64,000 nt of DNA from contig CDMY01000312.1 in assembly GCA_001179505.1 (NCBI GenBank), positions 16,807 through 80,806 on the forward strand, read 5' to 3'. Shown here in pieces: positions 37,240-48,849 of this stretch; the first letter of the stretch is position 1, and every line of letters starts with the position of its first letter. Below the pieces are notes generated by a model. The model was given only the letters and a program-made list of their open reading frames with translations. It was not told where the DNA came from and searched no databases. The translations under genes were made by a program, and so were the position numbers. This stretch comes from Vitrella brassicaformis (lineage: Eukaryota > Sar > Vitrellaceae).

Positions 37240-38316
37240 TGCCACTAGCAGTGAGGCGTCGGAGGCTGACAAGCAGGAGAAAGAGCCGTCCGCGGGTGAG
37301 ATGAATTCATGGACTCGTTCTGCTGCCTCTTACCCGTCCGGATCACCCGCCAAATTGAATCGGAGCGATGATGCGTCTGAGTGCGGCCGTCATGCCGCCG
37401 TCAGCAACGTCCACGGCTGGAAAGGCGTCTGCAAGTGTCATTCATCGCCCATCAGAAGGCAAGATCACCGACGGAAAGCAGATCAGTGAGGCTTGCTCCA
37501 TGCCTCCCGACTGCTACACTCCTTGTCCTCTTCCCTCCAGCTCAGCAGCAGCGGTTTCAGGGAGCACCCTAGGCGTCCTGACGGCCAAGTCCTCTGTAGG
37601 TCTGGACCGACAGGAAACTGCTCAAGGCGACCAATGTTTCCTGTCGGTGCAATGTTTCGCGTGTGTGCACTGCCCGTCGGCCGGTGTGTCTGTGTGAAAG
37701 GAGACAGAGAGTTCCTTTTCAGCAAACGATTGTTGGTCGGCTGAGTGGTCGTGTCGTGTTGGGAATGAGGAATGAGCTGTGTATGGCGGTGAGACGATCC
37801 TCACGTATGTGTATGTGTGTATATGAGACAAACAGCTGACTCGTTAGAAATCGGTTCACATCACGTCCGCAGTTACGAATCCAGCCTGTCTGCCCTCTGT
37901 CTCGCCTGCATCGACACGGCAGCACGTAAGTGGCAGCTCCATCGACAGCCGACTGTGATGGAACTGTGGCTTACGTGCCGGAAGCTCATGCACACCAAGA
38001 CAGAAGACATGTGGTCACAATGAAGGACAGGAAGCTGTCAGAACACGGCTGTTTTCCGTCTTGCTCGCAACTTTCTTCTCGTCCGTCCCCTCCACGCCAT
38101 CCCACTCAGTGACGCGATGTGTCAGCGTCACTGAGTTGGATGACCTGGTTCAGACGTACCGGGGGAAAGCTGCTGAGCGAGGGGAAAGCAACACAGGCCG
38201 ATCCGTAGCTCAATCGTCCAAACAGAAAGCTATACATTCAAGTCAGGATATCTGTCTGTACATGATGAAAGCAAGATGCCACCATGCGATGTCCCCCGCA
38301 CTGTGTTGCTATGTCG
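37240..38316. other. Intergenic region with duplicated non-coding blocks
   Basis: About 1.1 kb with no supported exon. It holds the second copy of the 32.84-33.00 kb duplication (37645-37785) and a short block at 37544-37576 ('agcagcagcggtttcagg' then 'ccctaggcg') that also occurs at 26157-26189. Confidence 0.55.
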
Positions 38317-39266
38317 CTATGCGCCCCTGCACGGCTCGTCGTTCTTCCCCTCCAGCAGCCTCACCCGCCGCACCAGCTCCGCCACATGCCGGTCGTGCAC
38401 CTTGATGGCCTCCAAGAAGTCGCCAAGACGATAGAGGTACTCTCGGTTCGGACCAGAGGGGCCCTGATATATACACACAGCACACAGAGAGGGAGATGGG
38501 TCCATTTGCTCATTGTGACTTGTGTGTGAACTCACCGTGGATGAGAAGATGCGGTGTGCTGCCTGCTGCAGCCCCTCGTCGCTCTCGTCATCGAAGGCAT
38601 CGTATGCGGGATTGGTCTCGTTCCCGCAGTAGGCCAGAGCCGTCACTCGCCGGCCGCCCTCCTTCCCGTCAGCGCACCACTCAGTCACATCCAGCAGCAA
38701 CCGAGAATACCTACAAATACGTCGACAAGCGCATCTTTGCTCGTGCAGATTCATGCGCACAGCTGGCCTCCGCTCACCCTCCCTTTTCCCTGTAGTCGAG
38801 TGCATCCAACACCTCCTCGACGCGCTCGTCGGGTATTCTGTACGCGACGCCGTGTACGAGGCCTTCGGCCTCAGAGAGGGGGACAGATGCGGGGTGGGCG
38901 TGCTTGACGAGCGTCACCACACGGCCGGGGGAGGCGGGCGTGCCGCGGTGATCCATCGACGCCTGGAAGAACTTCCTCTCATACCCCTGACATGAGATGA
39001 CACACACACACACAGACGAAATGTTTGCATGTCCTCTCATGTGTGTCTTCCGTCTCGTGCTTCCGCGCACCCACCTGGATGAAGCCCACGAACTGTTCCT
39101 CGTACGGCACGTCAGCCTTCCAACAGAGCGAACCATAGCCGAAGAGCCACAGCGGGCTGGGCACGACAAAGGAGTCGTCTGCCCGTGCCCTGGAGCCAAC
39201 CCAGACGCCGAGCGTGCTGTCCCAGTGCGGCTCTGAAGGTCCATCATGATCAACCGTCTCACGCAT
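38317..39266 (-). CDS. ChaC-type gamma-glutamylcyclotransferase
   Basis: ATG at 39266 (MRETVDHDGPSEPHWD...), stop TAG at 38317. Four exons give the ChaC fold: PLWLFGYGSLCWKADVPYEE with the GYGSL substrate loop, GYERKFFQASMDHRGTPASP, GRVVTLVKHA, VHGVAYRIPDE, VLDALDYREKGG containing the catalytic Glu, then LLLDVTEWC, VTALAYCGNETNPAY and GPSGPNREYLYRLGDFLEAI. The enzyme cleaves glutathione to 5-oxoproline and Cys-Gly in the cytosol. Length (about 210-220 residues) fits the family, and all key motifs are present. Confidence 0.85.
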
Positions 39267-39491
39267 CGCGCCGGCAGGACACGGAGATCTGTTCTCAGCG
39301 GATTTCACCTCTTGCAAGCAGCCTGCGCAGGCGCATCCACAGGGGGAGGCACTCCCTTTGCCAAGCTCGCCAAGTCTAAGCTCGCAGATGCCGAGGTGAG
39401 CGAAGGCGCTGAGAGGAGTGACAAGCAGGTGGCGACAACAAAGCAGCACCAGTGGTGACGTTGGATCTACGAGAAAGGAAAGGGAGAACAG

Positions 39492-40850
39492 ATGATGTAT
39501 TCTAACGCACCGGTGGCCACACACTCCGCAGCCACGATGTCCACCGGGCCCAACACGCCCATGGTAAGCCGAGCAGATGGCCGCCGCGACGGCAGATGAG
39601 GCTCCTTGAACTGATCCCCTTATGGTTTGTGTGCAGAACGCGCCTCTCAACGCGCCGGCAACAAACGGCGAAGCGGAGACCATCAAGATGAAGATCCTCG
39701 TCGTCGGGGAGTGCCGAGTCGGTAAGACGCACCGCCGACACTCTCAGTGTTCTTAACTGACGGCGGCCCGTTGGTGTGTTTGGGTGTTTGTGCTGCTGCG
39801 CAGGCAAGACTGATTTGATCAAGAGCTTCACGGAGGGCCGTGCGCTGCAGAGGAGTCGCGGTTCAGGCCTGTCGACCATCGGGGCGGAGTTCTCCACCAA
39901 AGACATCAGGCTCAGGAACGGCGTCGCCGTCAGGGCGCAGATCTGGGATATGGGTAAGTCACCTCCCCCACCCCACCCCTCCCAGCCCGGCACACATAGA
40001 ACGGAGAGACTCCCTGTCTGTCGTCTGCTCTGCTACCTCCCTGCAGCTGGCCACGAGAGGTATCGTGCGGTGTGTCGCGCCCACTACGGCAAGGCGCACG
40101 GTGCGCTGGTGGTGTACGACATCACCAACCGGACGTCGTTTCTGCAGTGCCAGCAGTGGATCACGGAGCTGCGGCATGGCAATCCCCGCATGACGCTGGT
40201 GCTGGTGGGGCAGAAGAAGGACATGAACGAGCACAGGGAGGTCGCTGAGGAGGAGGCCATGAGCTTCGCCGAATTCAACGGTCGGTGTGTCAGCAAGGGA
40301 GAGGAAGACAGAGAGGGGTGTGTTGTGTGTTGTGTTTGTGTAGAGTGTGGTGTGTGGTGTGTGGGGGTGCGGTGTGTGGGTATGTCTGTGTAGATATGAA
40401 CGGGTTTGTGGAGACGTCCGTGGCGACCTGTGAGGGCACCCAGCGGGCCTTCACCGACCTCATACACAGTAGGCATAATCAGTCAGTGCTCCTACACAGC
40501 TGCTGGACGTCTCTGAGCGCCTGTCTCCCTCCCTTCGTCCCTCTCTGCAGAGATCTACTTCCTGCAGATCAACCCCGCGGCCGCCGGGCCGACAGACCTC
40601 AGCATACAAGGTCGGTGGTGGAGCGACAACACCATGCCGGAGGGGAGGGAGGGAGGACACAAACACATCTCTCTCTCTCTCTCTCTGTGTGTGTGTTGTG
40701 TGTGTGTGTGTGTGTGTGTGTGTGGTTGTTGATCAGAGCGTGAGATTTTCGCTCACCTAGCGTCGCAGGACGTCAAGAATGGCGACAAGGTCACCATGTG
40801 CTCGTGGCTGCCCTGCTGCTCTAACCTCGAAGCAGCATGTAACTTTTGAT
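39492..40850 (+). CDS. Rab-like small GTPase with altered motifs
   Basis: ATG 39492. Exons: 39492-39563, 39637-39721, 39804-39953, 40046-40280, 40394-about 40469, about 40551-40611 and about 40737-40850. The P-loop GECRVGKTDL is split by an intron after its second Gly. The switch II motif reads WDMAGHERYRAV: the usual Thr is Met and the catalytic Gln is His. ALVVYDITNRTSF and QQWITELR follow the Rab pattern. The guanine-specificity motif is VGQKKDM, where most have NKxD. The ETSAK motif reads ETSVAT. The end is CCSNLEAACNF, without a terminal CC/CXC or CAAX box. It therefore may not be prenylated in the usual way and may hydrolyse GTP slowly. Family membership is firm; function is unknown. 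Confidence 0.75.
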
Positions 40851-42802
40851 ATACAACACCACCCACCCAATTAGTCAACTAGCTAAACACACACTGACAC
40901 ACACACACAGACCCATAGGGCAGTCAGTCAGTCAGCGAGAGGTAGGGTATCTATGTAGCGATCTAGCCTCCCTGTCTGTCTATGGTGCAGGCGCGTATGT
41001 GTATTCATGCTGCATTAACACGTGCACCGGCACGCGCGGACAAGAAGTGCAGACCGATCTTCAAGAGACGTAACCTACAGACGCCGGGGAGGGGGGAGGG
41101 AGGGGGGGGCAAAAGTGGTGTTGTCGTGTTTTCTACGCGGTCTCGCGCGTCGTCGTTCTTGTCCACCGTGCCACGCTGAACCATCATCTGTGTACACGGA
41201 TGATGGTCTGGCGTGGCAAGGTGCGGGAGCAAACGACGATGCAGCCGACTGCTACCACATGTAATTGGGTGGGGGAGGGGTGGGGTGGGGTGGGTGAGGG
41301 TGTCAAAAGTGCACACATGTCATGTCATGGGGGCTGGTGCGCCATGCTGTGAGTTTTATAGCGTGGTGTGGTGTGTTGTGTTGTGTTGATCGATCAGTCA
41401 GTCAGTCAGTCACCGCTGTAGTATCTCTCTCTGTACGTGTGTGTGGACAAATGCGTGTTTATCACATCAGATGAGGCCGGGGCAGAGCAGAGCAGAGCTG
41501 AGCTGTGTGTGCCGCCTGCTGCTGGGTACGTGTGGGGGTATGGGTGCAAGGAGGGTGGGTCTTCCTAATTAGTACAGTTCACCCACGAGAACGGGACAAG
41601 CAATGTGTGTGTGGTGTGTGCTCGTGCGGTGGTTGGTTATTTCCTGGATAGGTGTGTGTATGTGTGTGGGCTGTATAATTCACTCAAGGACAATGGACGA
41701 CTGGATGGATGGACTCACACGTGTCATTGTGATGATAATAATCCCTTTATGTGATGTGACGTGACTGACAGTCAGGCAGGTCCAGCCCTCCAACTCTTGG
41801 TTCCCTCAAACCTCGCTCAACACACACACACACACACACACATGCACTCTCTCTCTCTCTCTCTTGCCGCAGCGTGACTGCAGTGAGTGCATCCCTGCAC
41901 CCCTCACTCAACTCACAAACAAATACGGCTCTCCTCTCCCTCTCCCTCTCCCGCCTTCAAGGATATGCACACCCCTCTATCTATCCTACACAGCGCATGA
42001 CTGACATCACAAACCACACACATACAGAGAGAGACACGTCCATATGGTACACACACACACGAGTGAGCGCATTGCAGAAAGGTCCGGCACTGTAGATGAG
42101 AAACGGAAAACAGAACAGAGGACCCGCCCGCAACACCACGAGCAGCTCGACGCCTCGTCTGCCCTCCGCCATGTGGCGTGCACACATCGTGACTGAAACT
42201 GGGGCCGTCCGTCTGGTGGGACAACGCCCATTTCGCCCTCGATGTGTGCACGGGACACTGGCGGACTGGCAACGAACGAGGCAGTGAAGAAATGTCAATG
42301 GCTTCCTGTCTGTCTGTCTGTCTGTCTGTACACACGACAAAGCAACGCACGGCAGCCGTATTGACACGCGCAGCAGCCAGCCATCTGGTCGGTGGGCAAA
42401 AGGGCCGAATCGAATTGGGGGGCGTTAGTACCAGAAAAACCCCTCAGGCACACTGTAACACCTCGGAGGCTAACACGGGAGGGACGTGTGTGTTGGCCTC
42501 CATTGTCTGTCTCTTATCATCAATAGCCACGACGGGCGGCCCGGCACCGGGTGCCCGGATTAAACGACGAAGACCAAGCACACACACAGCACCGTGACGA
42601 CACACTCACACACACTGCGCCCCCTCTCTCAGAGTCTTACTGCGTCCCTCCCTACCTCTCTCTCTCTACACGACTTACGACTTACACACACACTGCTCCC
42701 TCGCTCGGTCAACGGGCCTACCTCTCTCTCTGTCTACCACGCGACGTACACAAATATGACTAACAGCCAGGGGCGCTATCTCTCGGTAGGCCACCATGAT
42801 GG
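40851..42802. other. Convergent intergenic region rich in simple repeats
   Basis: Nearly 2 kb with no supported exon between the Rab-like gene (plus) and the methyltransferase gene (minus). Repeats include CAGT (40921-40935 and 41396-41411), CA (41820-41843), CT (41846-41864) and CTGT (42306-42331). Open frames here are repeat translations. Confidence 0.65.
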
Positions 42803-44832
42803 TCAGCACGGCGTGAGGACGTCCGCTTTGTCTTCTTCCGCCGTCTGCTCTAAGATGGGATCATCCCCGACCACCAGTGTGTCTTCCTCTAGTTCGTCGT
42901 CGTCAGAGAGCTCGCCTTCATCCAGCTGCAGACAACACAGCACAGCACAGCACAGCACAGCACAGGGATGCACGGCGATCGATGCATCCATATGAGAATG
43001 TGCGTGTGTGTGTGTGTGTACCTTTCTGGCGAGTACTGCGACGAAGACGCCTTCCCTGTTTGTGGTGATGACCTTGTACCCCGCCCGCCGGAAGTACTTG
43101 GGGAGGTTGATGGAACAGAAGTCCGCCAAATAGGGCTCGATGTAACCCGTGATCTCGGGCACCTATATCACACAGACACACACACACACGCACGCACGCA
43201 CACAAGCAGATAGGCGTCTATATATATCGCTTCCCAGTGCGTGTGTGGCTCACGGCTAGCTGTCTTCTTATTGTGGGCGACTCAGGGTCTTGGTCGACGA
43301 ACAGGAAGCAGCCGCCCTTGCGCAGTATGCGATGCGCCTCCTTCAGTATCTGCAAAACACACACAGAGAGAGAGAGAAAGGGCCGCACACGTAGACATAC
43401 TCGTTCGCATGGTTGGTGGTGGGTGGGAAAGAATCGACCCACGCACCCTGAAGGTGACCCCCTTGGGCAGCTCGTGCGCCACGGCGAACATGGTGACCAT
43501 GTCGAACGTGTCATTCTCGAAGAACGTCTTCTCGCCCGCCTCGTGGTGAAACACCATATTGGGATACCGATACCTGCACACACACACACACACACCAATG
43601 AACACACAACACCTCCGCGCCTCCTCCCTTGTGTGTGCCGATGCCCCCCACCTGGCGACAGCAATCATGTGTGGCGAGAGATCCACCCCCTCCACCTCTG
43701 CGTTCGGATAGCGCGCCTGCAGCAATGCAGTCGAGTCGCCCGTCCCGCAGCCCACGTCAAGGATGCGCTTGATGCGCGACACCGGCACCATGTCCGCCGT
43801 CGCATTGACGTCCTCCTGGCCAGCCTGGTCCACCAGCACCGGCACAGCGGGCAGCAGATGGTCGACGTGCACCGCCGCGCCCTCCTGCTGCCACTCGTCA
43901 ATCGACGGCACATGTGTGGACGGGGGGCCGGCAGACTCGATGTCGTCCTGCAGGCGGTTGAGAGCCTCCTTGCGGAAGCAGCGCACCCCTTGGAACAGCA
44001 TCATGGTCGCACTCATGGCCGCTGACTGCTCAACGGCCTGAGTGATGCACAAGTTGCCTCCCAGAATGCCGTGGATGGGCGCCTCGAAGTAGGCCGGGAT
44101 GACCGTCCGCCCGTCCGTCGCATTGCGGACCCTCTCCGACCAGTCGATCCACTTGAAATAGTCTGATTCCTCCCAGTTGATGCCTCTCGCCCCTGAGGCC
44201 GCCTTCATGTGGTCCCGGAAACCGCGCAACACCGCCCGCAGGAAGAGCGACTCGGGCCACATCCTGCGCAATCTTTCCCTCAGCAGCCGTGCCCCACCCC
44301 GCTGTCGCAAGCCCTTGGATGGGGCGAGCCTCTTGAAGAGGCGGCGCCAGAACGGCCGGCGGATGGGCTTGGCGGATAGTGCAGGCGCCTCCACTCCTTC
44401 TGTTTCATTGAGCAGCATGAGGGTCGCCCCGTACTCGTACGCAGCAGCTTCCTCCAGGTCTTCAGGCAACGGAGGAGGCTCCGGCTCGCCGTCGGTCTGC
44501 TTGTCGGTGTCGCATTTGCGTCGATAGCGAAAGGGCAGCCACGTCTTGGCATGGAGAGGGAACGCATCATCATCCTTGTGTCGCGTCGAAGATGGATGGC
44601 GCGGTGACCACCGGGAGGGCGGGCGACTGCCAGCGGGATGCAACAGAGGGGAGGGCGGGATGAGGGAGAGCTGATGGGAGGGGAAGATGGCGGCTGCGAA
44701 GGCGGACCTCCACGACACAACCATCAGCAGGGGCGCCATGATCCATCGGTGATGTCGTTGCCGAAGTCGCCTCTCTCTCATGTTTTCTGTTTGATGAGGG
44801 CTCTCGCTGCGTCGCTGTCTGTCCGAATTCAT
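42803..44832 (-). CDS. Class I SAM-dependent methyltransferase with N-terminal leader
   Basis: The methyltransferase core is clear: motif I ILDVGCGTGDSTALLQARYP (about 43764-43705), the acidic end of strand 2 at EVEGVDLSPHMIAVA, FFENDTFDMVTMFAVAHELP (motif IV region), ILKEAHRILRKGGCFLFVD and the later KYFRRAGYKVI. The N-terminal 300 residues include a hydrophobic leader near MAPLLMVVSWRSAFAAAIF, which could be a signal peptide if translation starts at 44739 instead of 44832; in this lineage such leaders can lead to the ER or plastid. The C-terminus is acidic (DEGELSDDDELEEDT) and ends in TGA at 42803. The substrate is unknown; the fold family covers small molecules as well as proteins. The 44832 start shares its CATG with a plus-strand ATG. 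Confidence 0.7.
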
Positions 44833-45016
44833 GAGCACGAAGAAAAGTCGGCTGTCCACCGGGATATCTAGGGCAGATGTGAAACCGCGCAGGGGAACCA
44901 CTACCCCCAAAGTTTCCCCCCAGCCAACTACTCAGTGCCGTGCTGTCGCACTCCTGCGAAAAGTACTTGGCTGCAGGAAGAATAGCTCGCCATGCAGTTG
45001 TGACTCCATCGTGCCC

Positions 45017-47135
45017 ATGGGCACGATTCCCTCGTTGTTTCACCGCTCTCTGTCCTTCTTCAATCGTCGTCGTGTCACTGACGGCAACGCGTCAGCTTCA
45101 TCCTCATCGTCTGCTCCTCTGATGAGCGCCTCATCGACGACGGTCGTGTGGCAGTGGGAGACCGACCACAGCGGGTGGTGTCCGTGGGACGGTCACGCAC
45201 AGCGAGATCTCGAGAGGCACTTCCACAGCGGAGGTCAGCGGAACTTCGACCTCGGCGTCGGTTCCAGGACTTACGAGATTGACTTCAACAACATGCTGCA
45301 GAGAAACAAACACACCGGTAGGTACCTGCCAGAAAGGGCACGTGTCTGTGTCCGGGGAGCTGAGCTTGTCATCGACTGTCGTGTCGTCTTGGTGGTGGGG
45401 ATGTTGTCATGTTAGGTGTGCAGAGGCGCATCCGGCGGGAGGTGGGCAACTTCGTGTGGGAGTTCGATGCAGGCGGGCAGCAGGGGTGGACTGTGTAAGC
45501 CACAAGACACACACACACACACACGCGACGGTGTGTTATGCATGAGCATGGTCCGTGTGTCTGTTTGTGTGTGGCAGGTTTGACGCGCCCACCGCGACTC
45601 AGCTGGAGGTGGAGAGCCACCTGTGCGCCAACAACGGCCAGGTGACCTACACCCACCACAACCAGCGCTACGAGGCCAACCTCTTCAACCGCAAGCAGAC
45701 CAACCTCCACACCAATCAACAGCGCGACATCAGGCGCAGGGACGTCATGCCAGGCGCCGCCCCACACCCCCATGGACATCACCCCCAGTCCCACCACGCC
45801 CGCCAATCCGCCGGCCGGTCTCACGCACAGTCGTCTGGACACCGACACGGACCCTATCATGGCCACGGACACGGCGGCAGGCATTCCGGCGGCCGTCGGA
45901 GCGGCCATGCGGCCAGTGCTTCGGCCTCTGCTGCAAGTGGCGGGTCGATCGCGACACACTCATTCGGCAGCGGGCGGAAGATCTACACGTACAATGACGA
46001 GTCGATTCCGCAGGAGGACGTGGACTCGGTGCTCGAGGATGTGCCGGACCGGCCAGAGAGGGAGGGAGAGGGAGAGGGAGAGGAGGGGGAGGGGGAGGGC
46101 GGGGGAGAGGCGTGTGCCGTCTGCAGCATATGTCACGACGAGTTGCGTGAGGACCTGGTGAGGTTTGTGGGCGACTGCCCCCACGTGTTCCACCGGGAGT
46201 GTGTACACAATATGGCCAAATACGGCAGCGGCCACCTCAAGTGCCCCCTCTGCAACGCGGTCAAGCTCTACTCACATGGATCGCAGCCCAGTGGTCAGTC
46301 AGCTGAACACACACACACGCGCGCACACACAGACATCTGGATCGTCCACACATCACATCTGCTCGGGGTGTGTGTGTCAGGTGCGATGGAGTGGACCACT
46401 GGTGACGAGCCGGTCTTGAAGGGCCACGAGGGCACCAAGACCGTCACCATCACTTGGTCATTCCCAGACGGAATACAGGGTGGGTCTGCCCTGCCCCTCA
46501 CACACATAGACAAGGAGAGCGCTCACGCATGCCACTGTGTGTGTGCTGGTTTGATCAGGTCGCAAGATGATGAGTGAGGGACACCGGTATCGCGGCACGA
46601 GCCGCACCGGCTACCTCCCCGATACACCCACTGGACGCGCCATCGCACAAATGTTCATCAGATGCTTCGAACACGTACGTTGGTTGCCCCCCACACACAC
46701 CCACACACCCCCCCACACACCAATGCCAATGCGACGTCTCTGTGTGTTGTGTTGTGTTGTGTGCAGGGTCACATGTTCACAGTGGGGTCGAGTGTGACGA
46801 CGGGCGCCGAGAACACGACTGTGTGGAACGGCGTCCACGTCAAAACCAAACCTGTCGGAGGTAGGACCATCACACTCACGCTCACCACTCAGGCAGCACA
46901 GGAGGGCAACCACACCCATTTCCCTCTCTCTCTGTACCCCCCAGGGTCGGCCAACTTTGGATACCCCGACGATGGGTACTTCAAGCGCGTGTTGGAGGAG
47001 CTGGCGGGCAAGCACATTCTGCCCACACAGGAGGAGCGCGACGTGCTTACAGCCCAGGGGGTCATCGAGCAAGCGACGTCCGCCAGCGCATCGACGTCCG
47101 CATCCACACCCGCAACCAACGCCGTCAACCCGTGA
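45017..47135 (+). CDS. Deltex-type E3 ubiquitin ligase (WWE-WWE-RING-DTC)
   Basis: Likely start ATG 45017 (MGTIPSLFHRSL...); 44831 and 45123 are alternatives. Two WWE domains: VVWQWETDHSGWCPW ... RTYEIDFNNMLQRN, and NFVWEFDAGGQQGWTVF ... HHNQRYEANLFNRKQTN. After a His/Gly-rich linker and an acidic Glu/Gly run, a RING finger follows: CSICHDELREDLVRF, CPHVFHRECVHNM, LKCPLCNAVK. The Deltex C-terminal domain then spans four exons: TVTITWSFPDGIQGRKM, YRGTSRTGYLPDTPTGRAI, HMFTVGSSVTTGAENTTVWN, VHVKTKP, SANFGYPDDGYFKRVLEEL. It ends in TGA at 47135. WWE binds ADP-ribose-type ligands, and RING-DTC enzymes join ubiquitin to substrates, in animals including ADP-ribosylated targets. Domain order equals animal DTX1/2/4. 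Substrates here are unknown. Confidence 0.85.
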
Positions 47136-48253
47136 TCCTCCCGGCCCACCTGCCTGTTGACATGCGGTGTTATCCTCTGAGATTTTGGTTTGATTGCGTT
47201 TTTGATACCGATCGGCTGGGCGGTCCGGCGGCGCTTTCTTCTTATGTTTGGGTGGGCCATGAGTAGAGACAGACAAGGGGGGCCCTGCGTGTGTGAGACG
47301 ACGGGTGAGTGATGCTGTGGTTGGGCTTTATGCTGAGTTGTGAGGTGAGTTGTGGTGGTGATGTGTGTGTGGGTGTATGTGAGTACACGGCTCTCTCTCT
47401 CTCTCTCCGGTGCCTGCGTCCATCTCTCCATCTACACATTTGTCGTTGTGTCGTGGACATTGCTGCTGGCGGTCCGTCTGGTGTGTTGCCGGCTTCTCAC
47501 CCACCTGCAGCGAGGCCGCTGCATTGTGTCGGCGCTCTTGCTGCTGAGTGTCTGATGCAATGAAGAGGCAGCGATGTATGTGGGTGGGAAGAGGGGACAC
47601 CGGATGACGGCGCCAAGGATATGAAACAAACACCCACCCATACGTGAAGTCGGGTCATTGTAAGATAGATATTCCTGCTGTCTCTCTGTGGTCTTCTGGG
47701 CATGTTCCCTTCACCAGGGGCGAGTGTGCGGCGGGTGGTGGTACCGACTCACCATCCGCTGCGTGTCTTGTCTTCGGTGATGGCGACATTCAGAAATCAC
47801 ATGAGAGCGAGTTAGCAGTCGGTTTTCCCATCGTTGGTTCAGACGGCCCGCCTGCCAGGCAGCGGGCGGGCCTTTCCGATTCTTTCTATGTGTGTGCGTG
47901 TGTGTGTGAGAGAGAACGAGAGCGTGTGTGCGTCCCGCCTTGTTGGTGTGTATGTGTGTGTGTGTGTGCGTGTCTTTGTATTGAATACGTGTGCCCGTCT
48001 ATAGCATATGCTTTCATACACGTGCATACATTTAGTGGATGGCAGCGGACCGCTGCAGATTGACCTCATCGATTATGGAACCAGCTTTTCACAGTCGTTG
48101 CCTCGGCGTCCTCACGATGTGTCATGAGTGCCCACCGTCACATCCAGGAGACGCATCCACGCAGGAAGTCATACAACACACAGAGAACTTCCCAATATAC
48201 CCCTCCCTCCCTGCCCCCTATACAGGGATACTGGCGATCAGCGACCGGTCCAG
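47136..48253. other. Convergent intergenic region
   Basis: About 1.1 kb without a supported exon. Contains CT (47391-47408), GT (47885-47910, 47950-47970) and GA runs. Open frames follow the repeats. Confidence 0.6.
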
Positions 48254-48727
48254 TCAGTCAAACCACTCCGCAGCACCTGCACCTGTCTCGATGAGCGCCA
48301 GGTCAGCAGCGAAGTCCTCTTCGCTCAGCCGGACGTGCGCCGCCTCAAAGGCAGCCACCTTCCTGGCCAGGTCGGCCTTGTAGGGCTGGTCCGCGGCCTT
48401 TGACTGCTCGAAGCAGGTCATCTTGCCGGTGCGCTTGGTCTTGCGGGTGGTCTTGGACATCTGTTTCGCAGAAGCCAAGCCATCCATCCATCCATCCACA
48501 CACATGACGTCTGAACATCATCCTCCCTTACAGTACATCTGTACCTTGGATTTCTTGGCTATGGCGTTTTTCTTGACGTTCTTGATGCCATCGTTCTTGC
48601 TGTCGTCCTTGTCCCTGCCGTCGCTGCCATTGCTGCCGGTCTGTGTCTTGGTGGAGAGCGACGACAGGCCGCCACTGGAACTCGCCGCGCCCTTGACGGA
48701 TGCATCCGAGGCTGCACACGCATACAC
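48254..48727 (-). CDS. Small lysine-rich hypothetical protein
   Basis: Two exons are suggested: about 48720-48545 (GAASSSGGLSSLSTKTQTG, then a Lys/Asp-rich DGIKNVKKNAIAKKSK) and about 48462-48254 (MSKTTRKTKRTGKMTCFEQ, ADLARKVAAFEAAHVRLSEE, ending EWFD and TGA at 48254). The join is a GT-AG intron. The first exon's start codon was not found, so translation could begin at the MSKTTRKT methionine, giving about 68 residues. The second part is predicted helical. No family is recognised; the basic N-terminus suggests nucleic acid contact. Confidence 0.4.
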
Positions 48728-48849
48728 GGAAGAAATGCGCCATCAACTGGATGGGTGTGTCGGTCGTGTCTCATGAGTGTGAGCGTGCCAGCGTCATTTG
48801 TGTCGTCCTTGTACCCCCTGGACACGTTACGCTGAGCATGTTCGTTTTT

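Noticed and set aside
40900-42780. Open frames of 60-145 codons between the Rab-like and methyltransferase genes
   Set aside because: All run through simple repeats and none shows a recognisable motif or consistent exon structure.
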